A stretch of DNA of 64,000 nucleotides from Pythium myriotylum (lineage: Eukaryota; Oomycota; Peronosporomycetes; Pythiales; Pythiaceae). This document shows positions 21,403 to 31,178 of the stretch, piece by piece (the stretch's first letter is position 1; every line of letters begins with the position of its first letter). The notes beneath the pieces are model-generated. The model was not told the origin of the DNA. It saw nothing but the letters and a program-made list of their open reading frames with translations, and did not search any database. The DNA is taken from contig JALJCQ010000031.1 in assembly GCA_023091665.1 (NCBI GenBank), positions 310,001 through 374,000 on the forward strand, written 5' to 3'. Both the position numbers and the translations under genes were made by a program.

Positions 21403-24400
21403 ATGAGCAGCGGCAAGAAACCGCCGCCCGAGGGCGTCGGACCGCCGCCCAGCATGCGCACGCCAAAGTCGAGGCCGACTGAAGGAGGAGAAAGAGCGGA
21501 CGTCGGCAAGCGAGCGCCAAAGAAGCAACCCCAGGCAAACCCGCCCGTGGGCTCTGCGGTGCCCACAACTCGGAAGGCATGGACAGGAGCGGAGGCATCG
21601 AGGGCACTCTTCGCCAAGACTGAACAAGTGAAAGCAATGCGACCGGTATATCCTGACGAAGTCGAATATGCGGAAGCCTATGAGAGGTGCCGTAAGAAGT
21701 ATAACGTTTTTCCCCCGGGACGACAGCGTGCGCAAACCGCAGAAGAATTTCATGACGATTTCCTGTGGAGAACCGGAGCAATCCACTTGGATGCGCTCCC
21801 AGGGCATTTCAAGCAAACGAAGACATTGAAACAACGTGTGAGGGCTTTAGCACACATGCGCAGCCGTGCGTACTCCGTATTGTACTTGCCTCCGCCGCCA
21901 GGTTTCAAATTGCGTCAACATGGTGCCAGATTCCAACTCAATGTCACCTTGCTGGGAATGAATGAAAATGGAGAGGTCACCGATCCAGTTGCGCTTGAAT
22001 TGTTGGCACATGTCAACAGCATCCACATCACGCCCACCTCGATCGAATTCTGGTTTGTTCGACCAGAAGACTCGGCGAAATTTGCGGGCAGGACTCTTCG
22101 TTTACCGGGAGGAACCGTCACCCTCCTCGCAACCGAATCCTTCACGACAGAGGATCCAGACCACGGATTCGACGACGTTGCCATGCACTTGCTTTACGAG
22201 ATCAAATTGATAGGGGGAAGTCGACTTGATCCAGAAGACATCCTCGCGATCAGTGAACATATCTGTGGGGGAATGGAAATCGTGGAACTAGACGTGGGCA
22301 GCTGCGCTACATCCTCGGAGTTAGCAGTCTTGCAAGAAACTTGCTGGACCATCACCCTTTCGACGATGAACGGACCCCCGGGCCTAGTCAATGTGAGGGA
22401 ACTTGCTGTGAAACTGGGAGATCGTGATCTGCTGTTTGGGGTGCACCAGCCAAGGCTGGCCAAATTTCCTCCGTGTCCAGTTTGTCTTCACGACTGGCAT
22501 ACAAGGCAGAAATGCCCACATAAGGAGGCCACTCCAGAGGCAGCCAGCAGACGAGAGCAACTTCGAGCACCGCGTCGACTGCTCATAGAGGTCCCCGAGC
22601 CGACTAAGTTCCCGCGGCCTCCAAAACCAGCGACACCAGCGATATACGCCGAGCAGCTGGACCGAGAATACATCCTCCTAGAACCGGAAGCGGCGAGAGC
22701 ACAAGCATCAGTGGCCAAGCTCGCGGAAGAAGCCACTGCAGCATTGCTGGAAGCCACTCGTGCACAAGCGAAGTTGGAAGCCACAGAGCGGGAGGCGCGA
22801 GAGGCGGCTGTAGCACGAGAGGTAGCAGCACAAGCTTGCAGCGGAAAGACGTCACCAACCAACCAACAAGCGGTTAGCGCCAAGGCAGAGATGAAGACAC
22901 CTGACCAGAAAGATAAGGAGGAGCTGCTCAGCAAGATCAAGACACCGGAGGCGAAGGCAACGAAGACCAAGACCAAGATCAAAGCCAGTCCAACAGCAAA
23001 ATTGCAGTCGGCCGAAGAGAGGGTAACTACTCCGAAGACGATCGCAGCGAAGGCGCTACCAGTAGCTAAGCTTACCCATGGCGGCGAAGCGGCAAAAGCG
23101 GCGACCAAGAAGCATGTAACCGTGGAGACAAGTGGAAGGGCACCAGCAAAGCAGCAGACGAGAAACACGGACAAGAAGGTCACTGAGGGCAACGATAAGC
23201 CACCAGAAGGCGCGGAGCACGACCGAACGAATCCGACTGTCAAGGAAGGCCGGGCAGAGGCACCAGGCTTGCCAGCAGGTGATGTACAGGCCGCAGGCGA
23301 TCGTCCGAGTGGGTCGCCATTTGATCCGATCCCTCCGAGCCACCCCAAACGACTTGCGAAAGTCAAAGCGAAGAAAGATACGACCCGCGCGAGAATCAAG
23401 GCCGCGAAAACTATGGCAATGGCGAGAGTCGCGGCAAAGCAGTTTACCGCAGGTATCAAGAAAGGAAAGGCGCAGAGAGACAATGGAAGAGAGGCGCAAG
23501 TCCTAGACGTCATCATGGACACGGACGAGGCGGCCGACGCAGCTGACGACGACTGCCAAGTCGACAAAGTTCGAACCCATCCACTTGGGACAAGTACAGT
23601 TGATCAGCCTAATACTACCCCGGTGGGAGAAAAGAGAGGAAGGGTAGATACAGTTGACGATCCGTCTGCAATCCGACTCACCGAGAAACCTCCGACCCGG
23701 CAAGCTCGAGCCAACACGGCCCAGGCATCAGTACATGCGCCGACAGCGGTATCTCTGCAACGAACAAAACAGCGAGCCGCGAAGCAAAAGAAGGGAGCGG
23801 AGACCAGACAGCGGCAACTCTCAGTCGCTCGGTTCCTCCAACCACAAGGCGCGCCGGCAGACGAAGGGATGGAGGTAGACGACGAAGAAAATCCGGAGGA
23901 GAACCTGGCAACGACGAAGCGAGACCTCACAGAGGAAGAGTGGAGAACTCTCAGCTTCGATGGCATCAAACAGCGACTCGGTCTACGGGAGATTACCACG
24001 CCAGCGGATGGTCACTGTCTTTACTCAGCGATCCATGCAGCGAAAGCACCCAGCTGCCCCGACGAGCTGATCAGGACCAAGACGGTAGTCAAGGAGATCC
24101 GGTGGTGGCGTCGAGAACTAGCTGCCAGACTCGGCAACAGATTCGAGGGCTTGATTCAAAATGGATCTGTCAACCTCCGCGATGCGAGCATGACCTTCCT
24201 GGGGAAGGCAGAGACCGACGAGACCACGATGCCACTGCTTTTGGCCCACTTCGAGGAGGAAGCCGCGATCTCTTGCGATCATCCGGTAGGAAGGAAATAT
24301 TGGGGAACAAGCTATCACATTGTCGCACTCGTGGATTGGGACAAAGAGCCGGTATATGTGTTTAGTGTGCTTGGAGCGGCGACCAGCGACCGTGAGTGGG

Positions 24401-25392
24401 AGGCAGTTGTGCAGCGGTACTACCTGAACGAGGACACGGGAGCAGTCTGCGTTGAAACACTATCGATTGCCGAAACGGTTGCTCAATTGCATGTCTACGC
24501 GGCGAAGAAAGTGTTGCCTCTGATTCTGGTGCTTCATCATCGCAGTGATCAAGAGGGGCTTAATACTTCACACTTTCAAACACTCCGAGTTCCAGAACAA
24601 CACTACATGAACTGGTCTGGATCCAGGCAAAGATCTAAAGCCATGGCAAAACGACTCGAGGAGGCACTGCGGCTAATCAGAGATGGGACCCTGAACCCGG
24701 TAGCAGGACACCAGCTAATGCCATCGCCTTGCCCAGACAAGCCGAAAACGAGCTCTGAGTTCGAACCTAGCATCCCGTTATCGGCAGTGCCTTCAACGGA
24801 GCCGGCTAAGATCAACTCGAAAGCTCCCGCCGGCCCCAGGACCATTGACCTGGTCTCTCCGGAAAGCCGCAGCGAAGAAAGAGCACCGACAGTCCAAGGT
24901 GGAGAGAAACAAGAAGCAGGCTTCGGACCTCCAACCCCGGCAGTCGGAATGGCTGTCAGCTTGGCGTTAGAAACTTCGCCCTCCACAGTGTTCAACTCGG
25001 CGCTCTCACAGTTGAATGCATTACCCAGCACTGGCTTGTCAGCAACTCCTCTTGATGCTGACCAACTCGGGCTGCTCATGGAACGGCTCCAAACTTCGGA
25101 AACGGTAGAGCCGGATGAACAGATCTCGCGTTTGCTTATGCAAGCTAATGCCGCCAACCGCCTGGCCTTTGCCAACTGGAAACGCGGTCAGCAAGGCCCG
25201 ACTCGCGAACTGTACAAGGACCTCGACTCACTAGATGAAGCGATAAGGGTTTATAAGACGGATGGGTTGAGGCTCGCACAGGTGGTTCGGGCTCTCCCAT
25301 ATCCCCAAGTATATCTAGCCATCCAAGCCGATACGAAGGTCATTCGATTGGGAAGGGCTTTCGCGCGAATCGGGATGGTCCAAAATGCTTAG
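21403..25392 (+). CDS. Retrotransposon ORF1: CCHC zinc knuckle and OTU-like protease
   Basis: 1329 residues from an ATG 133 bp inside the element. The N-terminal 350 residues are a globular region of unknown fold. A perfect retroviral-type zinc knuckle follows, C358-x2-C361-x4-H366-x4-C371, expected to bind the element RNA. Residues about 420-830 are Ala/Lys/Glu-rich with coiled-coil-like stretches and basic nuclear-localisation-like runs. Residues about 855-1065 resemble an OTU cysteine protease: D869-G-H-C872 with LYSAI, a YWGTSYHIVALV strand pair, and a late His in TSHFQTL (H1057). OTU enzymes cleave ubiquitin linkages. Activity here is inferred. The remaining 260 residues are low complexity, then helical. 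The stop overlaps the next ORF's start. Confidence 0.88.
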   Translation: MSSGKKPPPEGVGPPPSMRTPKSRPTEGGERADVGKRAPKKQPQANPPVGSAVPTTRKAWTGAEASRALFAKTEQVKAMRPVYPDEVEYAEAYERCRKKYNVFPPGRQRAQTAEEFHDDFLWRTGAIHLDALPGHFKQTKTLKQRVRALAHMRSRAYSVLYLPPPPGFKLRQHGARFQLNVTLLGMNENGEVTDPVALELLAHVNSIHITPTSIEFWFVRPEDSAKFAGRTLRLPGGTVTLLATESFTTEDPDHGFDDVAMHLLYEIKLIGGSRLDPEDILAISEHICGGMEIVELDVGSCATSSELAVLQETCWTITLSTMNGPPGLVNVRELAVKLGDRDLLFGVHQPRLAKFPPCPVCLHDWHTRQKCPHKEATPEAASRREQLRAPRRLLIEVPEPTKFPRPPKPATPAIYAEQLDREYILLEPEAARAQASVAKLAEEATAALLEATRAQAKLEATEREAREAAVAREVAAQACSGKTSPTNQQAVSAKAEMKTPDQKDKEELLSKIKTPEAKATKTKTKIKASPTAKLQSAEERVTTPKTIAAKALPVAKLTHGGEAAKAATKKHVTVETSGRAPAKQQTRNTDKKVTEGNDKPPEGAEHDRTNPTVKEGRAEAPGLPAGDVQAAGDRPSGSPFDPIPPSHPKRLAKVKAKKDTTRARIKAAKTMAMARVAAKQFTAGIKKGKAQRDNGREAQVLDVIMDTDEAADAADDDCQVDKVRTHPLGTSTVDQPNTTPVGEKRGRVDTVDDPSAIRLTEKPPTRQARANTAQASVHAPTAVSLQRTKQRAAKQKKGAETRQRQLSVARFLQPQGAPADEGMEVDDEENPEENLATTKRDLTEEEWRTLSFDGIKQRLGLREITTPADGHCLYSAIHAAKAPSCPDELIRTKTVVKEIRWWRRELAARLGNRFEGLIQNGSVNLRDASMTFLGKAETDETTMPLLLAHFEEEAAISCDHPVGRKYWGTSYHIVALVDWDKEPVYVFSVLGAATSDREWEAVVQRYYLNEDTGAVCVETLSIAETVAQLHVYAAKKVLPLILVLHHRSDQEGLNTSHFQTLRVPEQHYMNWSGSRQRSKAMAKRLEEALRLIRDGTLNPVAGHQLMPSPCPDKPKTSSEFEPSIPLSAVPSTEPAKINSKAPAGPRTIDLVSPESRSEERAPTVQGGEKQEAGFGPPTPAVGMAVSLALETSPSTVFNSALSQLNALPSTGLSATPLDADQLGLLMERLQTSETVEPDEQISRLLMQANAANRLAFANWKRGQQGPTRELYKDLDSLDEAIRVYKTDGLRLAQVVRALPYPQVYLAIQADTKVIRLGRAFARIGMVQNA

Positions 25393-25897
25393 TCGCCTGG
25401 CGACAGACGCACGGCTCTCAGCAGATGCCACAGTGTTCTGTACAGAGTGGGCGGTAGCCATTGACGCAGCGCCAGAGATACAGGCTACGAAGCTAGCTCA
25501 ACAGGAGGATCGGTGGTCAAGACTGAAACATCTTCTTCCAAGAAACGGCCCGAGGCTACCGCTTGACCCGGCCTACATGGGGCGGTTCGTAGCCGCCGAT
25601 GACTGGCACCGTCTCCTCGCCTTTGCTGTACTATTGCCGGAGCACCTGGGCAAGCAGTTCCGGTCAGCGTCAGTTCCAGTGTTGTGTGATGCTCTGAGCA
25701 TGTGGCTGCTCAACCAAGCAAGTCTCGACTACACGGCCGCAGCAGCGACCATGCTGAGACATCGTGAATGGGCAGTCATGGAGGCTCTCCTTTTGGGTTC
25801 CGACGGTGCGGATGAGGACCCTGCTGCTACGCAGCCTGTCGGTGCGGCGGTCAAGCCTCCTCAGGGAGACCAGGCCGGTGCACCAGACCGGAGCTAA
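25385..25897 (+). CDS. Retrotransposon middle ORF, unknown function
   Basis: 170 residues starting at an ATG eight bases before the end of the ORF1 stop (AATGCTTAG), in the next frame, so translation by reinitiation or frameshifting from ORF1 is plausible. The protein is mainly helical-looking and Trp/Leu-rich (WAVAIDAAPEIQATK, WHRLLAFAVLLPEHLG, MLRHREWAVMEALLLG). No family was recognised. Its 3' end overlaps ORF2, which is in the third frame. It might alternatively be the N-terminal part of ORF2 brought in by a second shift. Confidence 0.65.
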   Translation: MLSRLATDARLSADATVFCTEWAVAIDAAPEIQATKLAQQEDRWSRLKHLLPRNGPRLPLDPAYMGRFVAADDWHRLLAFAVLLPEHLGKQFRSASVPVLCDALSMWLLNQASLDYTAAAATMLRHREWAVMEALLLGSDGADEDPAATQPVGAAVKPPQGDQAGAPDRS

Positions 25898-28800
25898 GGG
25901 CATCCGCCGGGTGCCAGGCCCGACAGGACTCACTGCATCTGTTCGGGCCAAGGCCGCATGTAGGTCGCGCAACTACTATGCGGCCCTCGCAGAGAATTCC
26001 TGGCTCGATGACGATGACTCCGGGTACGAAGATGTCGGCACGAGATCGGAAAGTCAGCAGCGCAACCACAACACATCAACGTCCAAACAACCACGTCCCC
26101 CCTTGCGGAACATCGGCGGACTGATACTACATACCCAGAATGTTAATGGACTTGGAACAGGGGCCGCAGCAAGGGAATGGCTGGACGCCACTAGAGCGAG
26201 AGAGGACGGAAAATGCCCGGATGTGGTTTTTTGGCAAGACCACCGGACAAGTGAACAATCGGCGGAGCAACTAGCGGGAGACTACAAACGAGGGTGGGGG
26301 TTTCGGGATCTTCCAGACGCCCCCGCAAAGATGTTTTGGAAGACGTCGGGTGATAAAGCTGGCGGTGTAGCCATCCTGATACCTCCCGACTCGGCGGTTA
26401 AGGGAGCTCGTCCGCTATGGGAACCAGAGTGGAGCGGGGATCTGATCGCGGTTGAAGGGACATTTGCAAACGCGCCGATCACATTGGTGAACATTTACGG
26501 ACCCAGGAAAAAGGCGACAAGAGAACGTTTCGTCCGCAAGCTGCGCATGACGGGACGTCCACAGGGTCTAATTGTGCTCGGGGGTGACTTCAACTGTGTT
26601 TTAGACCCGGATCTGGATCGCAGTCGGCTCAACAGAGAATCTGATGGGTCGGTGGAACTCCAGGCTCTATTAGCAGAGTGGCAGCTGTTAGACACGCTCA
26701 CATCAGCTCAACTCGAAGCAACCTCGCCGAATCGACGACACGACTTCCAGGCGCGGCATCATACATTTCGATACTCGCACTCAGGAGTCCTCGAGTCAAG
26801 TCGTCTTGACCGAATCTATATTAGTACCACGGCTATCCGGCGTGTAGCGTCCATCGAAACTCGTCCTCCACCCTGCTCTAGTGATCATGACGAAGTCAGA
26901 ATGATTCTTCTTTCTTCGTCCGCACCAACTCGACCATCTAGACGAGGACGAAGACGAAGACCACGGGGAGTTCGGTATCCACTGCCATCAGGCTGTGGGA
27001 GTATCGCAAGGGACGTGACTATCCATGCCTTGGGTGAGTTGAGCACACAAGTGCAAGGCGCAGCGGCCGCGGCGACAGCGGCACTGTGGGACCCTCTAAA
27101 ACTGCGAATCAAAACGAGCATTTTGCAGGGCATAGCGGCCCATCGGAAAAAGCTCCGCCGTGCATACAAACGCCGCGTAAGGCGCACCCGAGCCGCCCTA
27201 CGCCAAGCACAAGAGACCGCGGCTAATATCGCCCAGCCCATCGAGCCCACCATCGAAGGCATCACCACAGCGTTCGAAAGCCTCACGATAGATCCCCTGG
27301 CACGCGCGCGGCGCCTTCGCTCAGAAGTCATTCGTGATGCCCAGTCACGGTCGCAACGACGTGTCCAGCGAACCTTCGCAAAATACATCGGCTCCTCGGC
27401 AGACGTAATCCGCAACTTCTTCAAGAGAGTCAGGGTAAAACCCGCCTGCGTCTCCCTAGAGGAATTGCCGCGATCCAACAATCGTGACTCTGCGGCCGAT
27501 GTCGCAGCCGCCGCGTGGAAGACAATCACCCAACGTGGACCCCTCTCAGAGAAAGCTCAAGACCTTTTCTTCGGGGACTTGTCGCCGCCAAGGGCAACAG
27601 CAGATGGCAGTCATTGGTCGGAGGCCTTCACGGAGGAGGAGGTGATGACCGCCCTGCTGGCATGCCCCAGAGGTAAAGCAGCAGGACCAGATGGCCTCCC
27701 AAATGATTGGTACCGAGACAACGCAACCCACATCGTCCCGATTCTCACCCTTATGTTCAATAACTGGTTCGACCAAGCGATCTTCCCGCCAAGCTTTCGG
27801 CAAGCGTCGATTGTATGTGTACCCAAGAACACCGCACCACGCACGGGACTGGACTTCCGCCCTATCGCGCTGTTAAACACGGACTACAAGATCTTTACAC
27901 GGCTTCTGCTTAATAGAATTTCTACCCAAGTCCCCAAGCTGGTTGCTCCCACCCAATTTGGGTTCGTGGATGGAAGGCAGGTCCACGATGCGATAGACGT
28001 ATGGACGGCTTTGCGCTCACTGGCTCGAGTTGGCCAAGTGGACTCGTCGGCGCTTGCGGTGCTGCTAGACTTCGCCAAAGCCTACGATACTCTTGATCGA
28101 CGCTTTCTCATTCTCGCCCTCAGACGACTGGGGTTTCCAACGAAGGTCATCACCGCAGTTGACCAGCTCCACATGGCAACAACAGCTACCTATCTCGCCG
28201 AAGACAGTGCCTCGGAAGACCAAGACATTCTCAACGGGATCCGGCAAGGATGTCCCCTCGCGCCTGTTCTTTTTATTCTGGCAGTCGACACGCTCTACGA
28301 GCTCCTCGCTCGTGAAAAAAGTATCCAAGGAATTCGTCTGCCGTCAGGGCAAACCGTCACGGCAGTAGGCTTCGCGGACGATACGACGGTGTATCTTCGT
28401 CACCACAAACACACACGGGCGCTCAAGGAGGCACTCGATAGGTTTGCGGCAGTCTCCGGACTCCACATCAATGTTAGCAAATGCATTGCAGCACCGCTAG
28501 GGCCGGAGGGATGGCCGACGGACGTGACAGACATCGGATTCCCAAGGATCAGGAAAGGAGAGGCAGCCAGGTTGCTGGGAGCTCAGCTCATGATATATCC
28601 AGCAGCGTCCAAGGTGTGGGAAATTGCGCTCCAGCAACTAAGAGCGAGGCACTTTGCCCAACTCAAGACCACCGATCTGCTCCAGCGAGTTCAGATTGCC
28701 CGAGCGATCATCGTCCCGAAGATCCTCTTCGTTGGCAGGCATGAATGGCCGACGGCGTCCCGGATAGCCCAGCTCCAGAAACTCGTACATCACTACGTCT

Positions 28801-31088
28801 GGCACGGTAGCTTCGTCGAAGTCATGACAGGACGCAAGGCATGGATGAGTCGCGCATCGGCAGCCCAACCCATGGCACGAGGAGGGCTGGCGGTACCCGA
28901 CCTCGCAGTGGAGTTCAAGAAGCTCAGCTTCACGACGTCGAAAAGGTGGGGACAGAGCACGGGCGACATTCGAACAGAAATAGGTCAGATTCTCCTTCAA
29001 GGGAACAGCAATTGGAGATGGGTTCCGAGGCCATCTCGGACACCACAGCCCCAGCCGCGACATGAATCCTCACTGGCAAAGACTGGCCTACGGCAGATCG
29101 ATGCCCTGGGCTCACAACCGCGCACAGAGGAAGAAACTGACGCCACGATCAGATTAATCCCGGCCTTGTGGAGCACAGCCTGTAACGTCCGGCGTTGGGA
29201 GGATGACTGGTACGTATGTGACTACTCCGAGCATCTGCTCGAACTTCGGCAGCTCCGCTCTCTCCAAGATGACACACACGGCCACGTCGATATTCACGCG
29301 TTGCTTGCAGCGAGAGTGGCTGATGACGAAATCCTTTTGCTCCAGGACGGAAGCTGCGCAACCTCGATAACCTTCAAGGCAGTCGCGAGAACACGGGACA
29401 CCATCGGGGACGCACTCGATATCAGGCCTGATAAGAACGGCACGATCTCTTTCCGCAGTAAAAGGTGCAATTTCCCGCTCTCCAGAGTGGAATCTGACCA
29501 GTTCCGGTTACTATGTGATGTCATCGTCGCCAACTATCCGGCTGTTCTCGGGCTGCATGATGACGACGACATGCTCCGAGTCGTTCCGGCAACAACAGAC
29601 GTTTGGCGCCTCCGAAGACGTGCCGGGCGCATTGACCTGCTATGGGAACCCTCACCAAACTCGCAGTTCACACTCGGGGAGGTCTCCTCCCCCAAGGATG
29701 CAGCCGCACTCATCAGGAAAACCATTGACTCACCTGGCGCGGTGGTGTTAAGCCACCCGTGGATAGGTATAGAGCGCATGATCTGGAGGAAACCGCTTGC
29801 CACCAGCCCAAGAGCGGCCCGTAAACTCCTGGAAAATCAGACGACAGCGCGTGCAGCTCAAGAAGCTCAGGCACGCGAGACACTCACGCAAAGCACAGAC
29901 CCGGTCATTCACGCAGCCCTGCAGAAGTTATCATGGAGGGAACTCGACAGAATCCCAGCCTCGTCCCATCAGCGTCTTCTCATGCGGAAGATAAAAGGGG
30001 GTAGAATCTCTGGGTGGGACAGATTGAATCAGCGCAGAGGATGCCCGCACCGTGGCGAAGGCGGAGCCGGCGGAACAATTGCACACATATTCTGGGCATG
30101 TCCGAACGCACAAGTGCTTTGGAACCAGCTCTTCAAGATATGGGATCTTGACGGCACGACCACCAAGGCAGTAGGAGACCTTCGTCAGTTCGTCTTCGGC
30201 CTCCAGCTGCACCATTTCCCAGCCCAGCTCTGGTACAGGGCAGCCTTGTCCCAGATATCCCCGGATGACGTCGACGCCATCACGCTGGTTCACGATACAG
30301 CAGCAGCGGCGTGGCAGCAGCATGTGCTCACCACTCTGGGGTGTATTTGGAGATGGCGACACAACATTGTGGACGAGGAAATCGCATGGTCCCCCGATCA
30401 AGCCGGAGTCTACCATCTAGCGGTATTGCGCGCCTCCCTGCGTGGCCTGTGCGACAGATTGCCACAGGTCCCGCGTGTTCGGGACCCCAGGTTCCATCTC
30501 ATTCAGGCACTTGGCAGACAAGGAATGGGTCCATCGTTGAGCCCAGTAGGCGGCCGACGACATGTTCTCTTCTTCGATGGTGGTTCTCGAGGGAATCCGG
30601 GACCAGGAGGGTCCGGCGCCGTTATCATCGCGGTTGACGAAGATGCCACGGCAGCGGAGATAGTGTGGAGTGCAAGCATGTCCTACGCGCGCCCCGACAT
30701 GACAAACAATCAAGCAGAATACCTCGGCCTACTTGCGGGTCTCCGAGCAGCAGCAACCAACCACTGGCAAGTGGAAGTTGTTGGGGACAGTGCACTGATC
30801 CTTAGCCAACTCCAACGTTACCGCCCACCACGGAACACAGCTCTTCGCAAACTTTACGCCCCGGCACGCCGGCTAGCAGATGCTCTCCGGATAACGGAGT
30901 GGCACCATCACCTGCGGGCATTCAACAAAATGGCCGACTCAGCAGCCAACGCAGCTATGGACTCCCACACCAGTGTGCAAGGCCCGCACACCCACCCCAG
31001 AAGCCACCACGGCAGGCTCGAAGCGTTCCTGGCCTCCGACTTCACCGAATGGCAAGCTCGCCACATACCCCGCCAACAGCTGCGGTAG
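25812..31088 (+). CDS. Retrotransposon ORF2: endonuclease, reverse transcriptase, RNase H
   Basis: 1758 residues from the first in-frame ATG (the frame is open to at least 25764). Domains in order: apurinic-type endonuclease (HTQNVNGL near 26130, GGDFNC near 26581, SRLDRIY near 26805, SSDHDE near 26878); reverse transcriptase (GKAAGPDGLPNDWY, FRPIALLNTDYKI, DFAKAYDT, GIRQGCPLAPVLF and the FADD catalytic box at 28371-28382); a zinc-finger tail near 30040 (RRGCPHR ... HIFWAC); and RNase H (FDGGSRGNPGPGG with Asp at 30576, QAEY, GDS and MAD), so all four catalytic acids are present. It should nick target DNA, prime reverse transcription and degrade the RNA template. One zinc-finger Cys is Arg (CPHR), unlike other copies here. 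Confidence 0.95.
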   Translation: MRTLLLRSLSVRRSSLLRETRPVHQTGAKGIRRVPGPTGLTASVRAKAACRSRNYYAALAENSWLDDDDSGYEDVGTRSESQQRNHNTSTSKQPRPPLRNIGGLILHTQNVNGLGTGAAAREWLDATRAREDGKCPDVVFWQDHRTSEQSAEQLAGDYKRGWGFRDLPDAPAKMFWKTSGDKAGGVAILIPPDSAVKGARPLWEPEWSGDLIAVEGTFANAPITLVNIYGPRKKATRERFVRKLRMTGRPQGLIVLGGDFNCVLDPDLDRSRLNRESDGSVELQALLAEWQLLDTLTSAQLEATSPNRRHDFQARHHTFRYSHSGVLESSRLDRIYISTTAIRRVASIETRPPPCSSDHDEVRMILLSSSAPTRPSRRGRRRRPRGVRYPLPSGCGSIARDVTIHALGELSTQVQGAAAAATAALWDPLKLRIKTSILQGIAAHRKKLRRAYKRRVRRTRAALRQAQETAANIAQPIEPTIEGITTAFESLTIDPLARARRLRSEVIRDAQSRSQRRVQRTFAKYIGSSADVIRNFFKRVRVKPACVSLEELPRSNNRDSAADVAAAAWKTITQRGPLSEKAQDLFFGDLSPPRATADGSHWSEAFTEEEVMTALLACPRGKAAGPDGLPNDWYRDNATHIVPILTLMFNNWFDQAIFPPSFRQASIVCVPKNTAPRTGLDFRPIALLNTDYKIFTRLLLNRISTQVPKLVAPTQFGFVDGRQVHDAIDVWTALRSLARVGQVDSSALAVLLDFAKAYDTLDRRFLILALRRLGFPTKVITAVDQLHMATTATYLAEDSASEDQDILNGIRQGCPLAPVLFILAVDTLYELLAREKSIQGIRLPSGQTVTAVGFADDTTVYLRHHKHTRALKEALDRFAAVSGLHINVSKCIAAPLGPEGWPTDVTDIGFPRIRKGEAARLLGAQLMIYPAASKVWEIALQQLRARHFAQLKTTDLLQRVQIARAIIVPKILFVGRHEWPTASRIAQLQKLVHHYVWHGSFVEVMTGRKAWMSRASAAQPMARGGLAVPDLAVEFKKLSFTTSKRWGQSTGDIRTEIGQILLQGNSNWRWVPRPSRTPQPQPRHESSLAKTGLRQIDALGSQPRTEEETDATIRLIPALWSTACNVRRWEDDWYVCDYSEHLLELRQLRSLQDDTHGHVDIHALLAARVADDEILLLQDGSCATSITFKAVARTRDTIGDALDIRPDKNGTISFRSKRCNFPLSRVESDQFRLLCDVIVANYPAVLGLHDDDDMLRVVPATTDVWRLRRRAGRIDLLWEPSPNSQFTLGEVSSPKDAAALIRKTIDSPGAVVLSHPWIGIERMIWRKPLATSPRAARKLLENQTTARAAQEAQARETLTQSTDPVIHAALQKLSWRELDRIPASSHQRLLMRKIKGGRISGWDRLNQRRGCPHRGEGGAGGTIAHIFWACPNAQVLWNQLFKIWDLDGTTTKAVGDLRQFVFGLQLHHFPAQLWYRAALSQISPDDVDAITLVHDTAAAAWQQHVLTTLGCIWRWRHNIVDEEIAWSPDQAGVYHLAVLRASLRGLCDRLPQVPRVRDPRFHLIQALGRQGMGPSLSPVGGRRHVLFFDGGSRGNPGPGGSGAVIIAVDEDATAAEIVWSASMSYARPDMTNNQAEYLGLLAGLRAAATNHWQVEVVGDSALILSQLQRYRPPRNTALRKLYAPARRLADALRITEWHHHLRAFNKMADSAANAAMDSHTSVQGPHTHPRSHHGRLEAFLASDFTEWQARHIPRQQLR

Positions 31089-31163
31089 AAAACAGGGTAG
31101 TACCACCCGGCTATAGGGTTCATTAAATTGCGATCCAATAGACCTCACCTTCAAAGTCAAAAA

Positions 31164-31178
31164 GCTTCCTTCGACGCC
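31164..31178 (+). repeat. Target-site duplication, right copy
   Basis: Exact match to 21255-21269, directly after the element's AAAGTCAAAAA tail. Confidence 0.97.

Larger units (their letters stand above)
21270..31163 (+). mobile_element. Full-length non-LTR retrotransposon with OTU-like ORF1, 9.9 kb
   Basis: Borders are set by a 15-bp perfect direct repeat (GCTTCCTTCGACGCC) at 21255-21269 and 31164-31178, which occurs once in the intact carboxypeptidase copies. Structure: about 130-bp 5' leader, ORF1 (21403-25392), a middle ORF (25385-25897), ORF2 (ATG at 25812, to 31088) and a 75-bp 3' UTR ending CTCACCTTCAAAGTCAAAAA. There are no long terminal repeats. ORF2 contains AP endonuclease, reverse transcriptase, a zinc-finger tail and RNase H. 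All three frames are open and the target-site repeat is perfect, so the insertion is young and possibly active. Placement near I/L1/Utopia-type RNase H-bearing LINEs is an inference that needs a reverse-transcriptase tree. Confidence 0.95.

Noticed and set aside
25764..25811. Upstream extension of ORF2 from a GTG
   Set aside because: No ATG in that stretch; eukaryotic initiation is more likely at 25812 or through shifting from the middle ORF.
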